DNA of 64,000 nt from Cytobacillus pseudoceanisediminis (GCF_023516215.1 NZ_CP097349.1:4368001-4432000), one strand, 5' to 3'; shown: positions 30,474 through 41,462, counted from the stretch's first letter. Numbers and translations: made by a program. The notes: a model not told the origin generated them from the sequence alone.

Positions 30474-31851
30474 ATGAGCGGAGAAAAGGATCTTGAACAG
30501 CTGAAAAAGAAGCAGCAGCTAAAGCGAAGGCTGCAGCTCTGGCTAAAATGAAGGCGAAAGAGCAGGGTGAAGCGAAGGAAGAAACACCTGCAGAAGACAT
30601 GGATCTGGCTAAGCAAAAAGCCGCCGCAGCTGCGAAGGCAAAGGCTGCTGCCCTAGCAAAGATGAAAGCGAAAGAACAGGGGGAAGCGAAAGAAGAATCC
30701 CCAGCAGAAGACATGGATCTGGCCAAGCAAAAAGCTGCTGCCGCTGCGAAGGCAAAGGCCGAAGCACTGGCTAAAATGAAGGCGAAAGAGCAGGGGAAGC
30801 GAAAGAAGAAACCCCAACAGAAGACATGGATCTGGCCAAGCAAAAAGCCGCCGCAGCTGCGAAGGCAAAGGCTGCAGCACTGGCTAAAATGAAGGCGAAA
30901 GAGCAGGGCGAAGCGAAGGAAGAATCCCCAGCAGAAGACATGGATCTGGCCAAGCAAAAAGCCGCTGCCGCTGCGAAGGCGAAGGCTGCAGCACTGGCTA
31001 AAGTGAAGGCGAAAGAGCAGGGTGAAGCGAAGGAAGAATCCCCAGCAGAAGATATGGACATTGCCAAGCAAAAAGCCGCCGCCGCCGCAAAAGCAAAGGC
31101 CGCCGCAGCAGCTAAGGCGAAAGCCGCTGCTCAAGCAAAACAAGCTGGCGGGGATGACGAGAAAGCAAAGGCTATTGCAGCCGCAAAGGCGAAAGCCGCC
31201 GCTGCAGCAAAAGCAAAATTAGCTGCGGCAGGCAAAGCTGGCGGATCAGCTGATGATGAAAAGGCCAAGGCAATCGCAGCCGCAAAGGCAAAGGCCGCCG
31301 CCGCAGCTGCCGCAAAGGCAAAAGCTGCCGGAAGCAAGGCAGACACTGAACCGGCTGCAGAAAAAGCGCCATCCGTTAATCAGCCTTATCTTGATAAATA
31401 TGTAAAGGTAATTGAAGAGAATCTTGGTGCTGACGTTCTTGAAGAGTACTATATTAATGATCTTTCCAAGGATGTGCCTACTTTAGTGGCCAAGGCTGAA
31501 TCATATTTTAAATTGGCAGAATTCCTGAAATATAATGAACAACTTGGTTTTGATTACCTATCAGAGCTTCATGGCACTGATTTTGAGACGCATATGGAAG
31601 TGTATGCTCATTTATACTCATACAAAAAGCGCCAATCTGTAGCCCTTAAGGTTAAAATTGACCGCGATAAGCCGGAAATTGATTCTCTGCAGCCGTTATG
31701 GGCTGGAGCGGATTGGCCGGAATGTGAAACGTATGATTTGCTGGGCATTCAGTTCAAGGGCCACCCTAATTTATATCGGATTATGCTTGGGGAAGACTGG
31801 ATTGGGCATCCGCTGCGCAAAGACTATGAACCGTACGATGTGGAGGTGTAA
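30474..31851 (+). CDS. nuoC: NADH-quinone oxidoreductase subunit C with long Ala/Lys repeat extension (two single-base frameshifts)
   Basis: The C-terminal 170 residues (from about LDKYVKVIEENLGADVLEEYY) are the 30-kDa complex I subunit, ending with the signature GHPNLYRIMLGEDWIGHPLRKDYEPYDVEV in parts. In front lies a roughly 285-residue Ala/Lys/Glu extension made of five 38-residue units (MDLAKQKAAAAAKAKAAALA + KMKAKEQGEAKEESPAED) and a degenerate Ala/Lys tail. Two indels interrupt it: one A missing at 30504-30508 and one G missing at 30793-30796; the repeat period falls from 114 to 113 exactly there, which supports error. Predicted highly helical. Some bacilli have Ala/Lys-rich NuoC N-termini, but this one is long. 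Confidence 0.9.
30512..31104 (+). repeat. Five 114-bp in-frame tandem repeats in nuoC
   Basis: The marker GAAGACATGGATCTGGC recurs at 30593, 30707, 30820, 30934 and (as GAAGATATGGACATTGC) 31048. Spacing is 114 bases except once, where it is 113 because of a missing G. Confidence 0.92.
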
Positions 31852-31854
31852 CCA

Positions 31855-32954
31855 ATGCTGCGAACCGAAGAAATGCTTTTGAATGTTGGACCTCAGCATC
31901 CAAGTACGCACGGTGTTTTCCGCCTTGTTCTGAAAATTGACGGTGAGATCATCAAAGAGGCGAAACCGGTCATCGGCTATCTGCACCGCGGAACGGAGAA
32001 ATTGGCTGAAAACCTGCAGTATACGCAAATTATTCCTTATACAGACAGAATGGATTATCTTGCCGCCATGACGAATAACTATATCCTTGTGCATGCCGTT
32101 GAAACGATGATGGATCTTAAAATTCCGGATCGGGCCGAATATCTTCGGATAATTACCATGGAACTTGGCCGGATTGCCAGCCATCTCGTATGGTGGGGTA
32201 CCTATTTGCTGGATATTGGAGCGACAAGCCCATTCCTGTATGCATTCAGAGAACGTGAAATGATCATCAATATGCTGAATGAAATATCCGGGGGCCGCTT
32301 AACGTTTAACTATATGCGTGTCGGCGGTGTAAAATGGGATGCTCCTGAAGGCTGGATTGAAAAAGTAAGAGAGTTTGTTCCCTATATGCGTGAACAGCTG
32401 AAAGGCTATCATCAGCTTGTAACAGGAAATGAAATTTTCATGAACCGTGTCAAAGGGGTAGGAAAGTATACGAAAGAGGATGCTTTAAACTACTCCCTGA
32501 GCGGTGCAAATCTTCGCTGCACAGGCGTGAAATGGGATCTCAGGAAAGATGAGCCGTATTCAATCTATGACCGCTTCGATTTCGATGTTGCCGTTCAGGA
32601 CGGCGGGGATGCGTGGGCCAGGTATCATGTGCGCATGAAGGAAATTGAAGAATCATTAAAAATCCTTGAACAGGCAGTGGAACAATTCCCTTCAGAAGGC
32701 GAAATACTGGCAAAAGTTCCGAAAATCATCAAAGCGCCAAAAGGGGAAGCGTTTGTAAGAATCGAATCTCCGCGGGGGAAATCGGCTGCTATATCGCGAG
32801 TGATGGAAAGAAGGAGCCATATCGCTTAAAATTCCGAAGGCCATCATTCTATAATCTTCAAATTCTCCCTAAACTGCTTGAAGGCGAAAACATTGCGAAC
32901 TTGATTGCTATTTTAGGGGCAATTGATATTGTCCTTGGGGAGGTGGACGGTTAA
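31855..32954 (+). CDS. nuoD: NADH-quinone oxidoreductase subunit D (single-base frameshift)
   Basis: 49-kDa subunit, about 366 residues when repaired. It lines the quinone cavity with NuoB. GPQHPSTHGVFRLVL near the N-terminus carries the quinone-site His; MELGRIASHLVWWG and GGRLTFNYMRVGGV follow. The frame breaks at the G-run 32774-32778: one more G turns SPRGKSAAISRV into the conserved SPRGEIGCYIASDGKKEPYR, followed by LKFRRPSFYNLQILPKLL and ending IDIVLGEVDG. The repaired stop overlaps the nuoH start by one base (TAATG), as expected in this operon. Confidence 0.93.
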
Positions 32955-33960
32955 TGGTAGAAGAACTTCTTTATTCCGAAGCAGGTCTGCTGAATTTCGG
33001 TATTTTCTTCTTGCTTGCCACCGTTTTGCTATTAGTCGTTTTGGGGTTTGTTACTTATGCCATCCTGGCAGAACGTAAAGTCATGGGGTTTATGCAGCTG
33101 CGCCATGGCCCGAATCAGGTCGGAGGACGCTGGGGGCTTCTTCAGACCGTTTCTGATGTATTAAAGCTTTTATTAAAAGAAGACACCATTCCTAAACTTG
33201 CAGACAGGCCGCTGTTCATTCTTGCACCGGTCATTGCGTTTGCACCGGCATTTATGGTGCTGGCAACGATTCCTTTTACAGATAAACTTCAGTTTGCTGA
33301 TATTGGAGTTGGACTGCTGTATTACATAGCCATTTCCGGACTGACAACAGTCGGTATTGTCACCGGAGCTTGGGCTTCCAATAATAAATATGCCCTGCTT
33401 GGGGGATGCGTGCTGCGGCCCAGATGATTTCTTATGAGATCCCGCTCGTTATGTCTGTATTAGGCATTATCCTTTTAACAGGCAGCTTAAACCTCAATGA
33501 GATCGTGGAAGCGCAAAAGAATGGCTGGTTCATCATTTGGCAGCCAATTGCTTTCATCGTATTCCTGATTGCTTCGACAGCTGAGCTGAACCGTGTTCCA
33601 TTTGACTTGCCTGAAGCTGAATCAGAGCTGGTCGCAGGTTTCCATGTTGAATATTCCGGCTTCCGCTGGGCGTTCTTCATGCTTGCGGAATATGTATATT
33701 TCTTTGCAATGGCTTCGTTGACAACCGTATTATTCCTTGGCGGGTGGCTGCCGCTTCCATTCCTGGAATTCATTCCGGGTGCCGTTTGGTTTGCACTTAA
33801 ATTCACGGCTGTAATCTTTATCTTGGTTTGGTTTCGTGTCACATTCCCGCGCCTTCGTGCAGACCAGCTCATGGAATTTGGCTGGAAGGTTCTGCTGCCC
33901 GTAGCGCTTGCGAATATCTTCTTAACAGCTTTGCTGAAAGAATGGCTGAATATATTTTAA
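32954..33960 (+). CDS. nuoH: NADH-quinone oxidoreductase subunit H (single-base frameshift)
   Basis: About 335-residue membrane subunit joining the quinone module to the pump modules. Recognised by AERKVMGFMQLRHGPNQVGG, DVLKLLLKEDTIP and AELNRVPFDLPEAESELVAGF. The frame breaks at the G-run 33401-33405; one more G joins NNKYALLGG to MRAAAQMISYEIPLVMSVLG. Stop at 33958-33960. A 390-base gap with a mosaic repeat separates it from nuoI, breaking an otherwise tightly packed operon. Confidence 0.93.
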
Positions 33961-33984
33961 TTGAAGACCGGCCTCATAAAGTTT

Positions 33985-34340
33985 CGTGAACTGTCTAGCT
34001 CCACAAGGAACGATTCGACAGCATCTTCATCGCAGGACTAAAAAGCGTTAGCTTTTAGGAGCGCCTACCCCCTCGAGGTCACAAGCTTGTCTAGTTGCGG
34101 CTCCTAGGGACGAAAGACTAGCCAATCCCTTTCAGAAGGAAAGAACACCTTCTGAAAGGGCTCGTCTTGTGCTTGTCGGGGGTGGGCAAGGCGCTTCCGC
34201 ATTTCTAAAATTGTCCAGCTCCAGGCGCCATCGGCTCTCGGGTCTAAGCCAATCCGTCCAAAAGGTAAAAAAACAACCTTTTAGCCGGCTCGTCTTATGC
34301 TTGTCGCCGATAAGCGGGCGCCTTATGCATTTCTTAACAA
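33985..34340. repeat. Mosaic intergenic repeat element, copy C (two tandem modules), inside the nuo operon
   Basis: First module about 33988-34206: CTGTCTAGCTCCACAAGGAA ... CCCCCTCGAGGTCACAAGCT ... GGGCAAGGCGCTTCCGCATT. Second about 34209-34337: GTCCAGCTCCAGGCGCCATC ... GGCGCCTTATGCATTTCTT. Fills the whole nuoH-nuoI gap; no gene in it. Confidence 0.8.
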
Positions 34341-34353
34341 GGGGTGAAAAAAC

Positions 34354-34773
34354 ATGCTTGGTTTAGCGAAAGGATTATCGTATACCCTAAAAAACCTGAC
34401 ACGCAAAAAGGTAACCTATGACTATCCGAATGAACCGCTTCCGCTTCCGGACAGGTTCAGGGGAATTCAAAAGTTTTATCCTGAAAAGTGCATCGTGTGC
34501 AATCAGTGTGCAAATATTTGTCCAACCGATTGTATCCAGCTGACAGGCAAAAAGCATCCGGACCCTGCCAAAAAGGGAAAAATCATTGATACCTATGACA
34601 TCAATTTCGAAATTTGCATCCTTTGCGACTTGTGCACAGAAGTCTGCCCAACCGAAGCGATTATCATGACCAATAATTTTGAACTGGCGGAATATAGCCG
34701 GGATGAGCTGTTTAAAAATCTTGAATGGCTTGATGAAAATGATGAAAATATACGGAAGGTGAATAAAGCATGA
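34354..34773 (+). CDS. nuoI: NADH-quinone oxidoreductase subunit I
   Basis: 139-residue ferredoxin-like subunit with two [4Fe-4S] clusters (N6a, N6b): CIVCNQCANICP at 46-57 and CILCDLCTEVCP at 88-99. Start ATG 34354 with AAGGGGTGA 7 bases upstream. Overlaps nuoJ by 4 bases (ATGA). Confidence 0.96.
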   Translation: MLGLAKGLSYTLKNLTRKKVTYDYPNEPLPLPDRFRGIQKFYPEKCIVCNQCANICPTDCIQLTGKKHPDPAKKGKIIDTYDINFEICILCDLCTEVCPTEAIIMTNNFELAEYSRDELFKNLEWLDENDENIRKVNKA

Positions 34774-35291
34774 CGTTTTCAGGTGAGTTTTTAGCGTTTA
34801 TGTCTCTAGCTTTAGTTGCGGTCATCGGCGGCGTGCTTTTATTAAACCTTACCAAAGTCGTGCATATGGTTGTCGCTCTGGTATTTACATTTGTAAGCAT
34901 TGCCGGAATTTATGTGCTGCTTTCAGCTGAATTCCTGGCTGCCGTTCAGATCTTAATTTACTCCGGTGCCATTACCATCATCATGCTGTTCGGAATCATG
35001 CTGACACGCCATAACGATACAAGCGAGCCGAAAACAGGACGCTTTCGAAAGCTGTTATTATTCCTGGGTGTGCTTGGCTTTGCTTTCGCGGTGTACATCG
35101 GGATTTATAACCTCGATTTGCCGTCAGCACCGAATGACCTTCATGTCAATAATACAGAGCAAATCGGAATTGAGCTTTACTCAAAATTCATAATTCCATT
35201 TGAAGTAACATCTGTCCTATTATTGGTCGCTTTAATTGGTTCAATTGTTTTGGCTAAGAGAGATGATGAAAAGGAGGCGGAAAAGGAATGA
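34770..35291 (+). CDS. nuoJ: NADH-quinone oxidoreductase subunit J
   Basis: 173-residue membrane subunit with five helices; the pi-bulge helix region is [20 protein letters not shown]. Coupled by 4-base overlaps to nuoI and nuoK. Confidence 0.95.
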   Translation: MTFSGEFLAFMSLALVAVIGGVLLLNLTKVVHMVVALVFTFVSIAGIYVLLSAEFLAAVQILIYSGAITIIMLFGIMLTRHNDTSEPKTGRFRKLLLFLGVLGFAFAVYIGIYNLDLPSAPNDLHVNNTEQIGIELYSKFIIPFEVTSVLLLVALIGSIVLAKRDDEKEAEKE

Positions 35292-35602
35292 GTACAGTTC
35301 CCGTTCAAGCCTACCTGGCATTGGCTTTAATTCTTTTCTGCATCGGGCTGTATGGTGCCTTGACAAAGCGCAATACCGTGATTGTCCTGATTTCAATCGA
35401 ACTGATGCTGAATGCGGTCAATATCAATCTGGTGGCATTCAGCAAATACGGCATTATGCCATCCATAACAGGCCAGATATTTGCTTTGTTTACAATCACT
35501 GTTGCAGCAGCAGAAGCAGCAGTTGGCCTGGCGATATTAATTGCTCTGTACCGTAATAAAAAGAGTGTTAATATTGATGAAATGGATGCTATGAAGCACT
35601 AA
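35288..35602 (+). CDS. nuoK: NADH-quinone oxidoreductase subunit K
   Basis: 104-residue, three-helix MrpC-like subunit. Conserved [19 protein letters not shown] (with the proton-path Glu) and [20 protein letters not shown] (second Glu). AAGGAGGCGG upstream of the ATG. Confidence 0.96.
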   Translation: MSTVPVQAYLALALILFCIGLYGALTKRNTVIVLISIELMLNAVNINLVAFSKYGIMPSITGQIFALFTITVAAAEAAVGLAILIALYRNKKSVNIDEMDAMKH

Positions 35603-35746
35603 AGAGACTGTGGAAATGCAGCCGGACTGGCTGAGAATAGAGAGTAGTGAAGGCTGCCATATATGGCGCCGCCTTTATGGACCTGAAAAAAGGTCCCAAT
35701 CTGACACGCCAAGCATTAGGGTGTGTTCAAAAAGGGGATTGTGATA

Positions 35747-37613
35747 ATGATGGAGAATGCATGGATCATACCGCTTTTCCCGCTTTTATCGTTTTTGTTC
35801 CTTATTTTATTCGGCAAACGGCTAAAAGAAGCGAGTGCTTATATAGGAATTCTGTTTACCCTGGCATCGCTTGTCTATTCAATATTGGTGCTATTTGACC
35901 GGTTTTCGGCACCAACTTTTAAAGCAGAAGGCGTTTGGCTGACTATAGGGGATGTTCAGTTAACAGCGGGTTTTGAAGTTAATCAGTTAAATGCATTGAT
36001 GCTGGTAATTGTATCACTTGTCAGTTTCCTGGTACATACGTATTCGAAAGGGTATATGCAGGGTGATGACCGCTTCCCTGTTTTCTATGCTTATTTAGGG
36101 TTATTTACATTTGCCATGCTGGGCCTTGTCATCTCGCCTAATCTGCTTCAGACGTACTTCTTCTGGGAACTTGTCGGACTTGGTTCCTTCCTGCTGATCG
36201 GATTCTATTTTTACAAAGAGGAAGCAAAGGCTGCGGCTAAAAAAGCATTTATCATGACCCGTATTGGGGACGTCGGCCTTTTGATCGGAATGATTCTATT
36301 ATTCTGGCAGGCTGGCAGCTTTGAGTATGATGAAATTTTTGCAGCTGTTGAAGCTGGTGCCATTTCTGGCACAATGATTACGTTAACAGCCATTCTTATC
36401 TTTGTAGGGGCTGTCGGTAAATCGGGCCAATTCCCGCTGCATACCTGGCTTCCGGACGCAATGGAAGGACCGACGCCGGTCTCCGCATTAATCCATGCTG
36501 CGACAATGGTAGCGGCAGGTGTGTATTTAGTGGCAGCGCTGTTCCCGCTGTTTACAGCAAGTGAAACAGCACTGATGACTGTTGCTGTAATTGGGGCATT
36601 CACAGCCATTTTTGCGGCAAGCATCGGCCTGGTCCAAAAGGATATAAAGCGGGTGCTCGCTTATTCAACCGTCAGCCAGCTTGGCTATATGATGCTGGCG
36701 CTCGGTTCTGCCGGATATGTAGCCGGTGTATTCCATTTAATGACACATGCCTTTTTCAAGGCCTTGCTGTTTCTTGCAGCCGGAAGTGTCATCCACGCGG
36801 TTCATACACAGAATATTGAACATATGGGCGGATTATGGAAAAAGCTGCGCGTGACTGGCCCTCTATTCCTGATTGGGACACTGGCGATCAGCGGGGTTCC
36901 ATTATTTTCAGGGTTCTTCAGTAAAGATGAGATTTTAATTGCTGCCTGGGCGCATGGGAATACAGTACTGTTCTGGCTAGCGGTGATTGCTGCGTTCTTT
37001 ACGGCATTTTATATGTTCCGTCTGTTTTTTATGGTTTTCGCTGGTGAAGCAAGAATCGATATGAAAAATGTTCACGAGTCGCCTAGTGTAATGACGCTGC
37101 CAATGGTGGTCCTAGGAGTGCTGGCTGTAGTGGCTGGATATGTGAATACGCCATGGTTTGGTACGTTTCTTGGTGATTGGCTCGTGGAAGATAACCATGC
37201 TCTGGGCCATGGCCATATTGAGGGACCTGCATGGATAATGATTGTCGCCACTGCTGTATCCCTGCTTGGAATTTTCCTTGCCTGGCTAATGTACGGCAAA
37301 CGTTCGCTTGCCCGTGACTGGCTTACAAGCAGAATGCCGCTTTCATACAACGTTCTGTACAATAAATACTATATTGATGAACTCTATTCGCTGACAGTGG
37401 TGAATGGTGCGAAATTCATTAGCTCATTTCTGCGATTCCTGGAAGTGTTCCTGGTTGAGGGACTCGTGAAGAGCGTTACTGGAATCACGTCTGCACTCGG
37501 AAGACTGGGTTCTAAATTTCAAAATGGCCAGATTCAGACATACGGAACAGCAGCGTTTGTCGGGCTTGCTATTTTAGTTGTCATCTATGCGTTTACGGGG
37601 GTACTTAAAATGA
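35747..37613 (+). CDS. nuoL: NADH-quinone oxidoreductase subunit L (frameshift near its end)
   Basis: About 622-residue antiporter-like proton pump with the long lateral helix at its C-terminus. Core motifs: FFWELVGLGSFLLIGFYF, FPLHTWLPDAMEGPTPVSAL with the key Lys/Glu residues nearby, and STVSQLGYMMLALG. The gene should end TGGYLK-stop with the TGA at 37611-37613 overlapping the nuoM ATG. One G missing in the run 37597-37601 removes that stop and fuses the frame to nuoM. Start: ATG 35747 (or 35750) with AAAGGGG about 10 bases upstream; in-frame GTGs at 35723 and 35741 are less likely. Confidence 0.92.
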
Positions 37614-39127
37614 ACTTAGCGTATTTTCTATCCATTTTAGTTTTCTCCCCGCTCCTTGGTATTTTAGTATTATCATTCCTGCCGAAAACACAGGAAACAT
37701 TGATCAAGACCGTAGGAGTTTTGGCTACCATTCCGGCACTGATATTGGCGCTGATAGCCTATTTTCAATACCGGGCAGGTGCAAGTCTGGAACAGCTGAA
37801 TGAAAAAGTCAGCTGGATTCAGTTTGGAGATTCCGGCCAGCTGGGCAACCTTTTTTCCATTGATTATGAACTGGGGCTGGATGGATTTTCATTAATCATG
37901 GTTGTGCTCACTGCTGTGCTTTCTACACTGGCAGCTATTGCTTCTATTCATATTAAAAAAGAATGGAAGGGCTACTTCATGCTGTTCCTGCTGCTTGAAG
38001 TCGGCATGCTTGGTGTATTTGCGGCTGAAAACCTGATTCTTTTCTTTATTTTCTTTGAAATCACCTTGATTCCGACCTTCTTCCTGATCGGGAAATGGGG
38101 TTACTTTGAAAAGGAAAATGCCGCTTACAGCTTCCTGATCTATAACGGTCTCGGATCTGCTGTGCTGCTGATTGTCATTATGGTGCTGTTTGCCCGTACT
38201 GGCACAGCTAATATTGATGCTTTGATGGCCGCAATGAACGCGGATAATCCGCAGCTAGTTGCGCCAATCTCTGAAAATATGAAAATGGGCATGCTGATTG
38301 CGCTTTTAATTGCGTTTGGAGTGAAGCTTCCTATATTCCCGCTGCACAGCTGGATGGTAAGGGTGCACGTACAAGCTCCGCCATCAATCGTCATGCTGCA
38401 TGCCGGAGTGCTTTTGAAAATTGGTGCCTTCGGTTTAATCCGCTTTGGTATGGGAATATTTCCTGAGCAATTCCAAAGTATTGCTGTATGGCTGGCTGTA
38501 CTCGGAGTCGTGAATTTACTGTATGGAGCATTTCTGGCATTTGTTCAGACCGATTTTAAAATGGTGCTTGCCTACTCCTCTATTTCCCACATGGGAATCG
38601 TTTTAATCGGGTTAGGCGCATTAAATGAGGCAGGAATCCAGGGGGCGATTTTCCAGGTTGTTTCCCACGGTTTAATCGCAGCACTTTTATTCTTCCTTGT
38701 CGGTGTTTTTTATGAACGCGTTCAAACATCCAATATTCAAAATCTCGGCGGTTTGGCAAAAGGGATGCCGATTACAGCAGGCTTCCTGCTTGCAGGGGCT
38801 ATGGCCTCACTTGGCCTGCCTGGCATGTCAGGGTTTGTAAGTGAATTTATGGCCTTCCTTGGCCTGTTTAAAGAAATGCCGATTCTTGCCGCAGTCGGTG
38901 CGATCGGAATCATTATGACAGCTGTTTACCTGCTTCGAGCGGTACTGGGCATCACATACGGCAAAGCGCTTAGAGATTTTGCCGGCGTAACGGATATGAA
39001 GAAGTTTGAGTTTGTGCCTGTCCTGGTCTTAGTCGGCTTAATTGTCCTGATTGGTGTTTATCCGAGTGTACTGAGCGAACCGCTGACATCAACACTTGAA
39101 ACGATCATGCTGGGGATAGGAGGGTGA
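37610..39127 (+). CDS. nuoM: NADH-quinone oxidoreductase subunit M
   Basis: 505-residue antiporter-like pump subunit: NLILFFIFFEITLIPTFFLIGKWG, FPLHSWMVRVHVQAPPSIVM with HAGVLLKIGAFGL, and AYSSISHMGIVLIGLG. The ATG at 37610 (MNLAYFLSILVFSPLLG) overlaps the repaired nuoL stop by 4 bases. Although it is in frame with nuoL here, it is a separate protein; see nuoL. Confidence 0.93.
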   Translation: MNLAYFLSILVFSPLLGILVLSFLPKTQETLIKTVGVLATIPALILALIAYFQYRAGASLEQLNEKVSWIQFGDSGQLGNLFSIDYELGLDGFSLIMVVLTAVLSTLAAIASIHIKKEWKGYFMLFLLLEVGMLGVFAAENLILFFIFFEITLIPTFFLIGKWGYFEKENAAYSFLIYNGLGSAVLLIVIMVLFARTGTANIDALMAAMNADNPQLVAPISENMKMGMLIALLIAFGVKLPIFPLHSWMVRVHVQAPPSIVMLHAGVLLKIGAFGLIRFGMGIFPEQFQSIAVWLAVLGVVNLLYGAFLAFVQTDFKMVLAYSSISHMGIVLIGLGALNEAGIQGAIFQVVSHGLIAALLFFLVGVFYERVQTSNIQNLGGLAKGMPITAGFLLAGAMASLGLPGMSGFVSEFMAFLGLFKEMPILAAVGAIGIIMTAVYLLRAVLGITYGKALRDFAGVTDMKKFEFVPVLVLVGLIVLIGVYPSVLSEPLTSTLETIMLGIGG

Positions 39128-39133
39128 TGAAGG

Positions 39134-40647
39134 ATGGATCTCGAAACATTATTATCATATGAATGGGGCATTATGACGCCGGAGTTCATCATCCTTGGTG
39201 TTGCGACCGCTCTTTCACTAATGGATTTGTTTATGCCGAAATCACAAAGCCGTAAAATTCTCGGCTGGGTCGGCTTTGCCGGAATTCTGGCAGCACTTGT
39301 TTCTTTACTTGGCCTTATCGGACACGGCCCGGAATCCATTTTGCTTGATACATTCAGGCTTGATTCATTTGCAAAAGCTTTTAAGCTGCTGCTTTTGATC
39401 GGATCGGCAATGGTACTGCTGATTGCCATTGGCTATGAGCCAAATGAAGGATTGGAAGAGTTCAGGGGGAATTTTTCTATTTATTCATGGCTGCATTGCT
39501 TGGAGCGATGATCATGTCTTCAAGCGGAGACTTAATCACCCTGTTTGTGGGACTTGAGCTTCTTTCCATCTCGTCTTATATTCTGGCAGGCATGAGAAAA
39601 AGAAATCTGCATTCAAATGAATCTGCCATGAAATATGTGATAAATGGCAGTATCGCCACAGCAATCACTTTGTTTGGAATGAGTTATGTATACGGTTTAA
39701 CTGGAACTACGAACTTAAAGGAAATGGCAGGATTTTTGACATCCGTCTATAACGAGCAGCATATTTACCTGCTTGGCCTTGCGTTCTTTATGATTGTGGT
39801 GGGGCTATCCTTCAAGTTGGCAGCAGCACCGTTCCATATGTGGGCGCCTGATGTGTACCAGGGCGCACCAACACCTGTAACAGCTTTTTTAAGTGTAGTT
39901 TCTAAAACAGCCGGGTTCATCATTATAATCCGCATCCTGTTCTCAATCTTTTCAAATGCACCATCCGGTGAGGCTCAGGGGCTGCCGATGATTCTTGCTC
40001 TCCAGGATTACATAGCCTTCCTGGCCGGCGCCACGATGATCATTGGGAACCTGATTGCGTTAAGACAGCGGAATATCAAGCGTTTGTTTGCCTATTCCAG
40101 TATCGCACAGGCTGGTTATCTGCTGGTCGTCATTGCGAGCATGTCATTGTTCATGTTTGATACACTCTGGTTTTATCTGGGAGCCTACTTATTCATGAAC
40201 TTGGGTGCTTTTGCGATCATCCAGCATGTAACACATAAATCGGGCTCTGAAGATATCAGCCAATTTGCCGGCCTATACCGCCGCGCGCCGTTCCTGGCCA
40301 TTGCCATGGCCATCTTCCTGCTCTCGCTTGCAGGAATTCCCGGAACAGCCGGTTTTATTGGCAAACTGAATATCTTTATGGGTGCATTAGTGCCGAGTGA
40401 AGGACATTATGTATTAGTATCGATTATGATTGCGACAACAGTTGTTTCATACTTCTATTACTTCGGCGTAATGGTGCAAATGTTCTTCAGGCCAGCAGGT
40501 GATACAGGGAAGGTTAAGATCCCAGCTGCATTAACAGCTGTTATCGGAATTAGCCTGGCAGCAACAATCCTATTTGGAGTTGCACCGAATATCGCATTTG
40601 ACTTCCTGCAGGGCAATTTCAATCAGTTCACTGATTTCTTTCAGTAA
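39134..40647 (+). CDS. nuoN: NADH-quinone oxidoreductase subunit N (single-base frameshift)
   Basis: About 504-residue third antiporter-like subunit. The frame breaks at the G-run 39465-39469; one more G joins GLEEFRG to EFFYLFMAALLGAMIMSSSG, the conserved region before LITLFVGLELLSISSYILAG. Later motifs: AAAPFHMWAPDVYQGAPTPV and FAYSSIAQAGYLL. A terminator about 75 bases downstream ends the operon. Subunits E, F and G are absent from the locus. Confidence 0.93.
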
Positions 40648-40720
40648 GGTTAAAATCGCTTTATAGGATGGGGATTATAAAAAAGCTTTTACAAAAAGGG
40701 GACAAAAGGGGTATTAATAA

Positions 40721-40747
40721 GAGAGGGGGATTTTTCCCTTCTTTTTG
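40721..40747 (+). terminator. Probable terminator of the nuo operon
   Basis: GAGGGG / CCCTTC-type stem around ATTTTT, then TTTTTG. Confidence 0.6.
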
Positions 40748-40938
40748 TTTGCCCCTGTTTACACTTCGTGTTTTTTCGACAATTCGATATAATGGACATA
40801 TAAACTGCGAAAAAGAAAGAAACTTAATTTTCAAAAAATATCCATTCGTGAAACTTACCTGGTAAGATAAACGTCAAATGGTATTGTAGCGCACAAAGCA
40901 GGTAAGCGACGTGGCAAATTGTTAAGGGAGGGAAGAAG

Positions 40939-41190
40939 ATGGTATCAGGATTTGGGCAACAGGCACTTATCAGCATTATGTCTCATCTGGTGTTTATTGC
41001 GCTGGCCTGGTGGGCACTTCAGGCACTGCGGTTCGAAACGCTATTGCGGGCGAATCATGTTTTTCAGGCAAGGGTACTGTATGTTCTGCTTTCCATTGTG
41101 ATTGGATCAGCCGTAAGCAATTTCTTTCTCGATTATCTTCTATGGTCCCAGCAGCTGCCGCTTATTCTGCAGAACATCACCTTTCTTTAG
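40939..41190 (+). CDS. ywzB: YwzB family protein (DUF1146)
   Basis: 83-residue membrane protein with two helices (about 11-30 and 45-66) and the family pattern FIALAWWALQALRFETLL followed by ARVLYVLLSIVIGSAVSNFFLDYLLWSQQLPL in part. AAGGGAGGG 7 bases before the ATG. It sits between the energy operons and ywmB-murAA as in B. subtilis. Function unknown. Confidence 0.9.
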   Translation: MVSGFGQQALISIMSHLVFIALAWWALQALRFETLLRANHVFQARVLYVLLSIVIGSAVSNFFLDYLLWSQQLPLILQNITFL

Positions 41191-41462
41191 GAGATGCATT
41201 TGATGGCCATATTTTTTATAAATATAGGTCTTCATACATGTTTTCATTTTGATAATTATTGAGTAAAATCTTTTTGTTGCTTGTTTTCCTGCATACATAC
41301 TAGTTTGTGAAATGGTTTTCAAAGTATGCAAAAAAGGGCAGGAATAGCATCGGAGTTAACAGTGATTTTGCTGCCTTTTCAGTTTGTCAAAAAGTGACGA
41401 CAATTCCCAAGTATGCTCTCTCTATCCTTGGTAACAATGGTACTAAGGGGAGGAGTTTAGAG

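Noticed and set aside
30512..31104. CRISPR-like regularly spaced repeats
   Set aside because: The whole unit repeats in frame as coding sequence; there are no unique spacers.
30472..31143. Long minus-strand Ser/Ala/Cys/Phe-rich frames opposite nuoC
   Set aside because: They are antisense shadows of the Ala/Lys repeats, without ribosome sites.
34169..34366. Open frame in the nuoH-nuoI gap
   Set aside because: Also inside the mosaic repeat.
35647..35898. Frame overlapping the nuoL start
   Set aside because: Out of frame with nuoL and unlike any complex I subunit.
35723..39127. Single 1134-residue reading frame as a NuoL-NuoM fusion
   Set aside because: One missing G at 37597-37601 removes the NuoL stop; both normal ends (TGGYLK-stop and MNLAYFL start) are visible with the usual 4-base overlap.
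40668..40865. 65-residue frame after nuoN
   Set aside because: No ribosome site; overlaps the terminator of the nuo operon.
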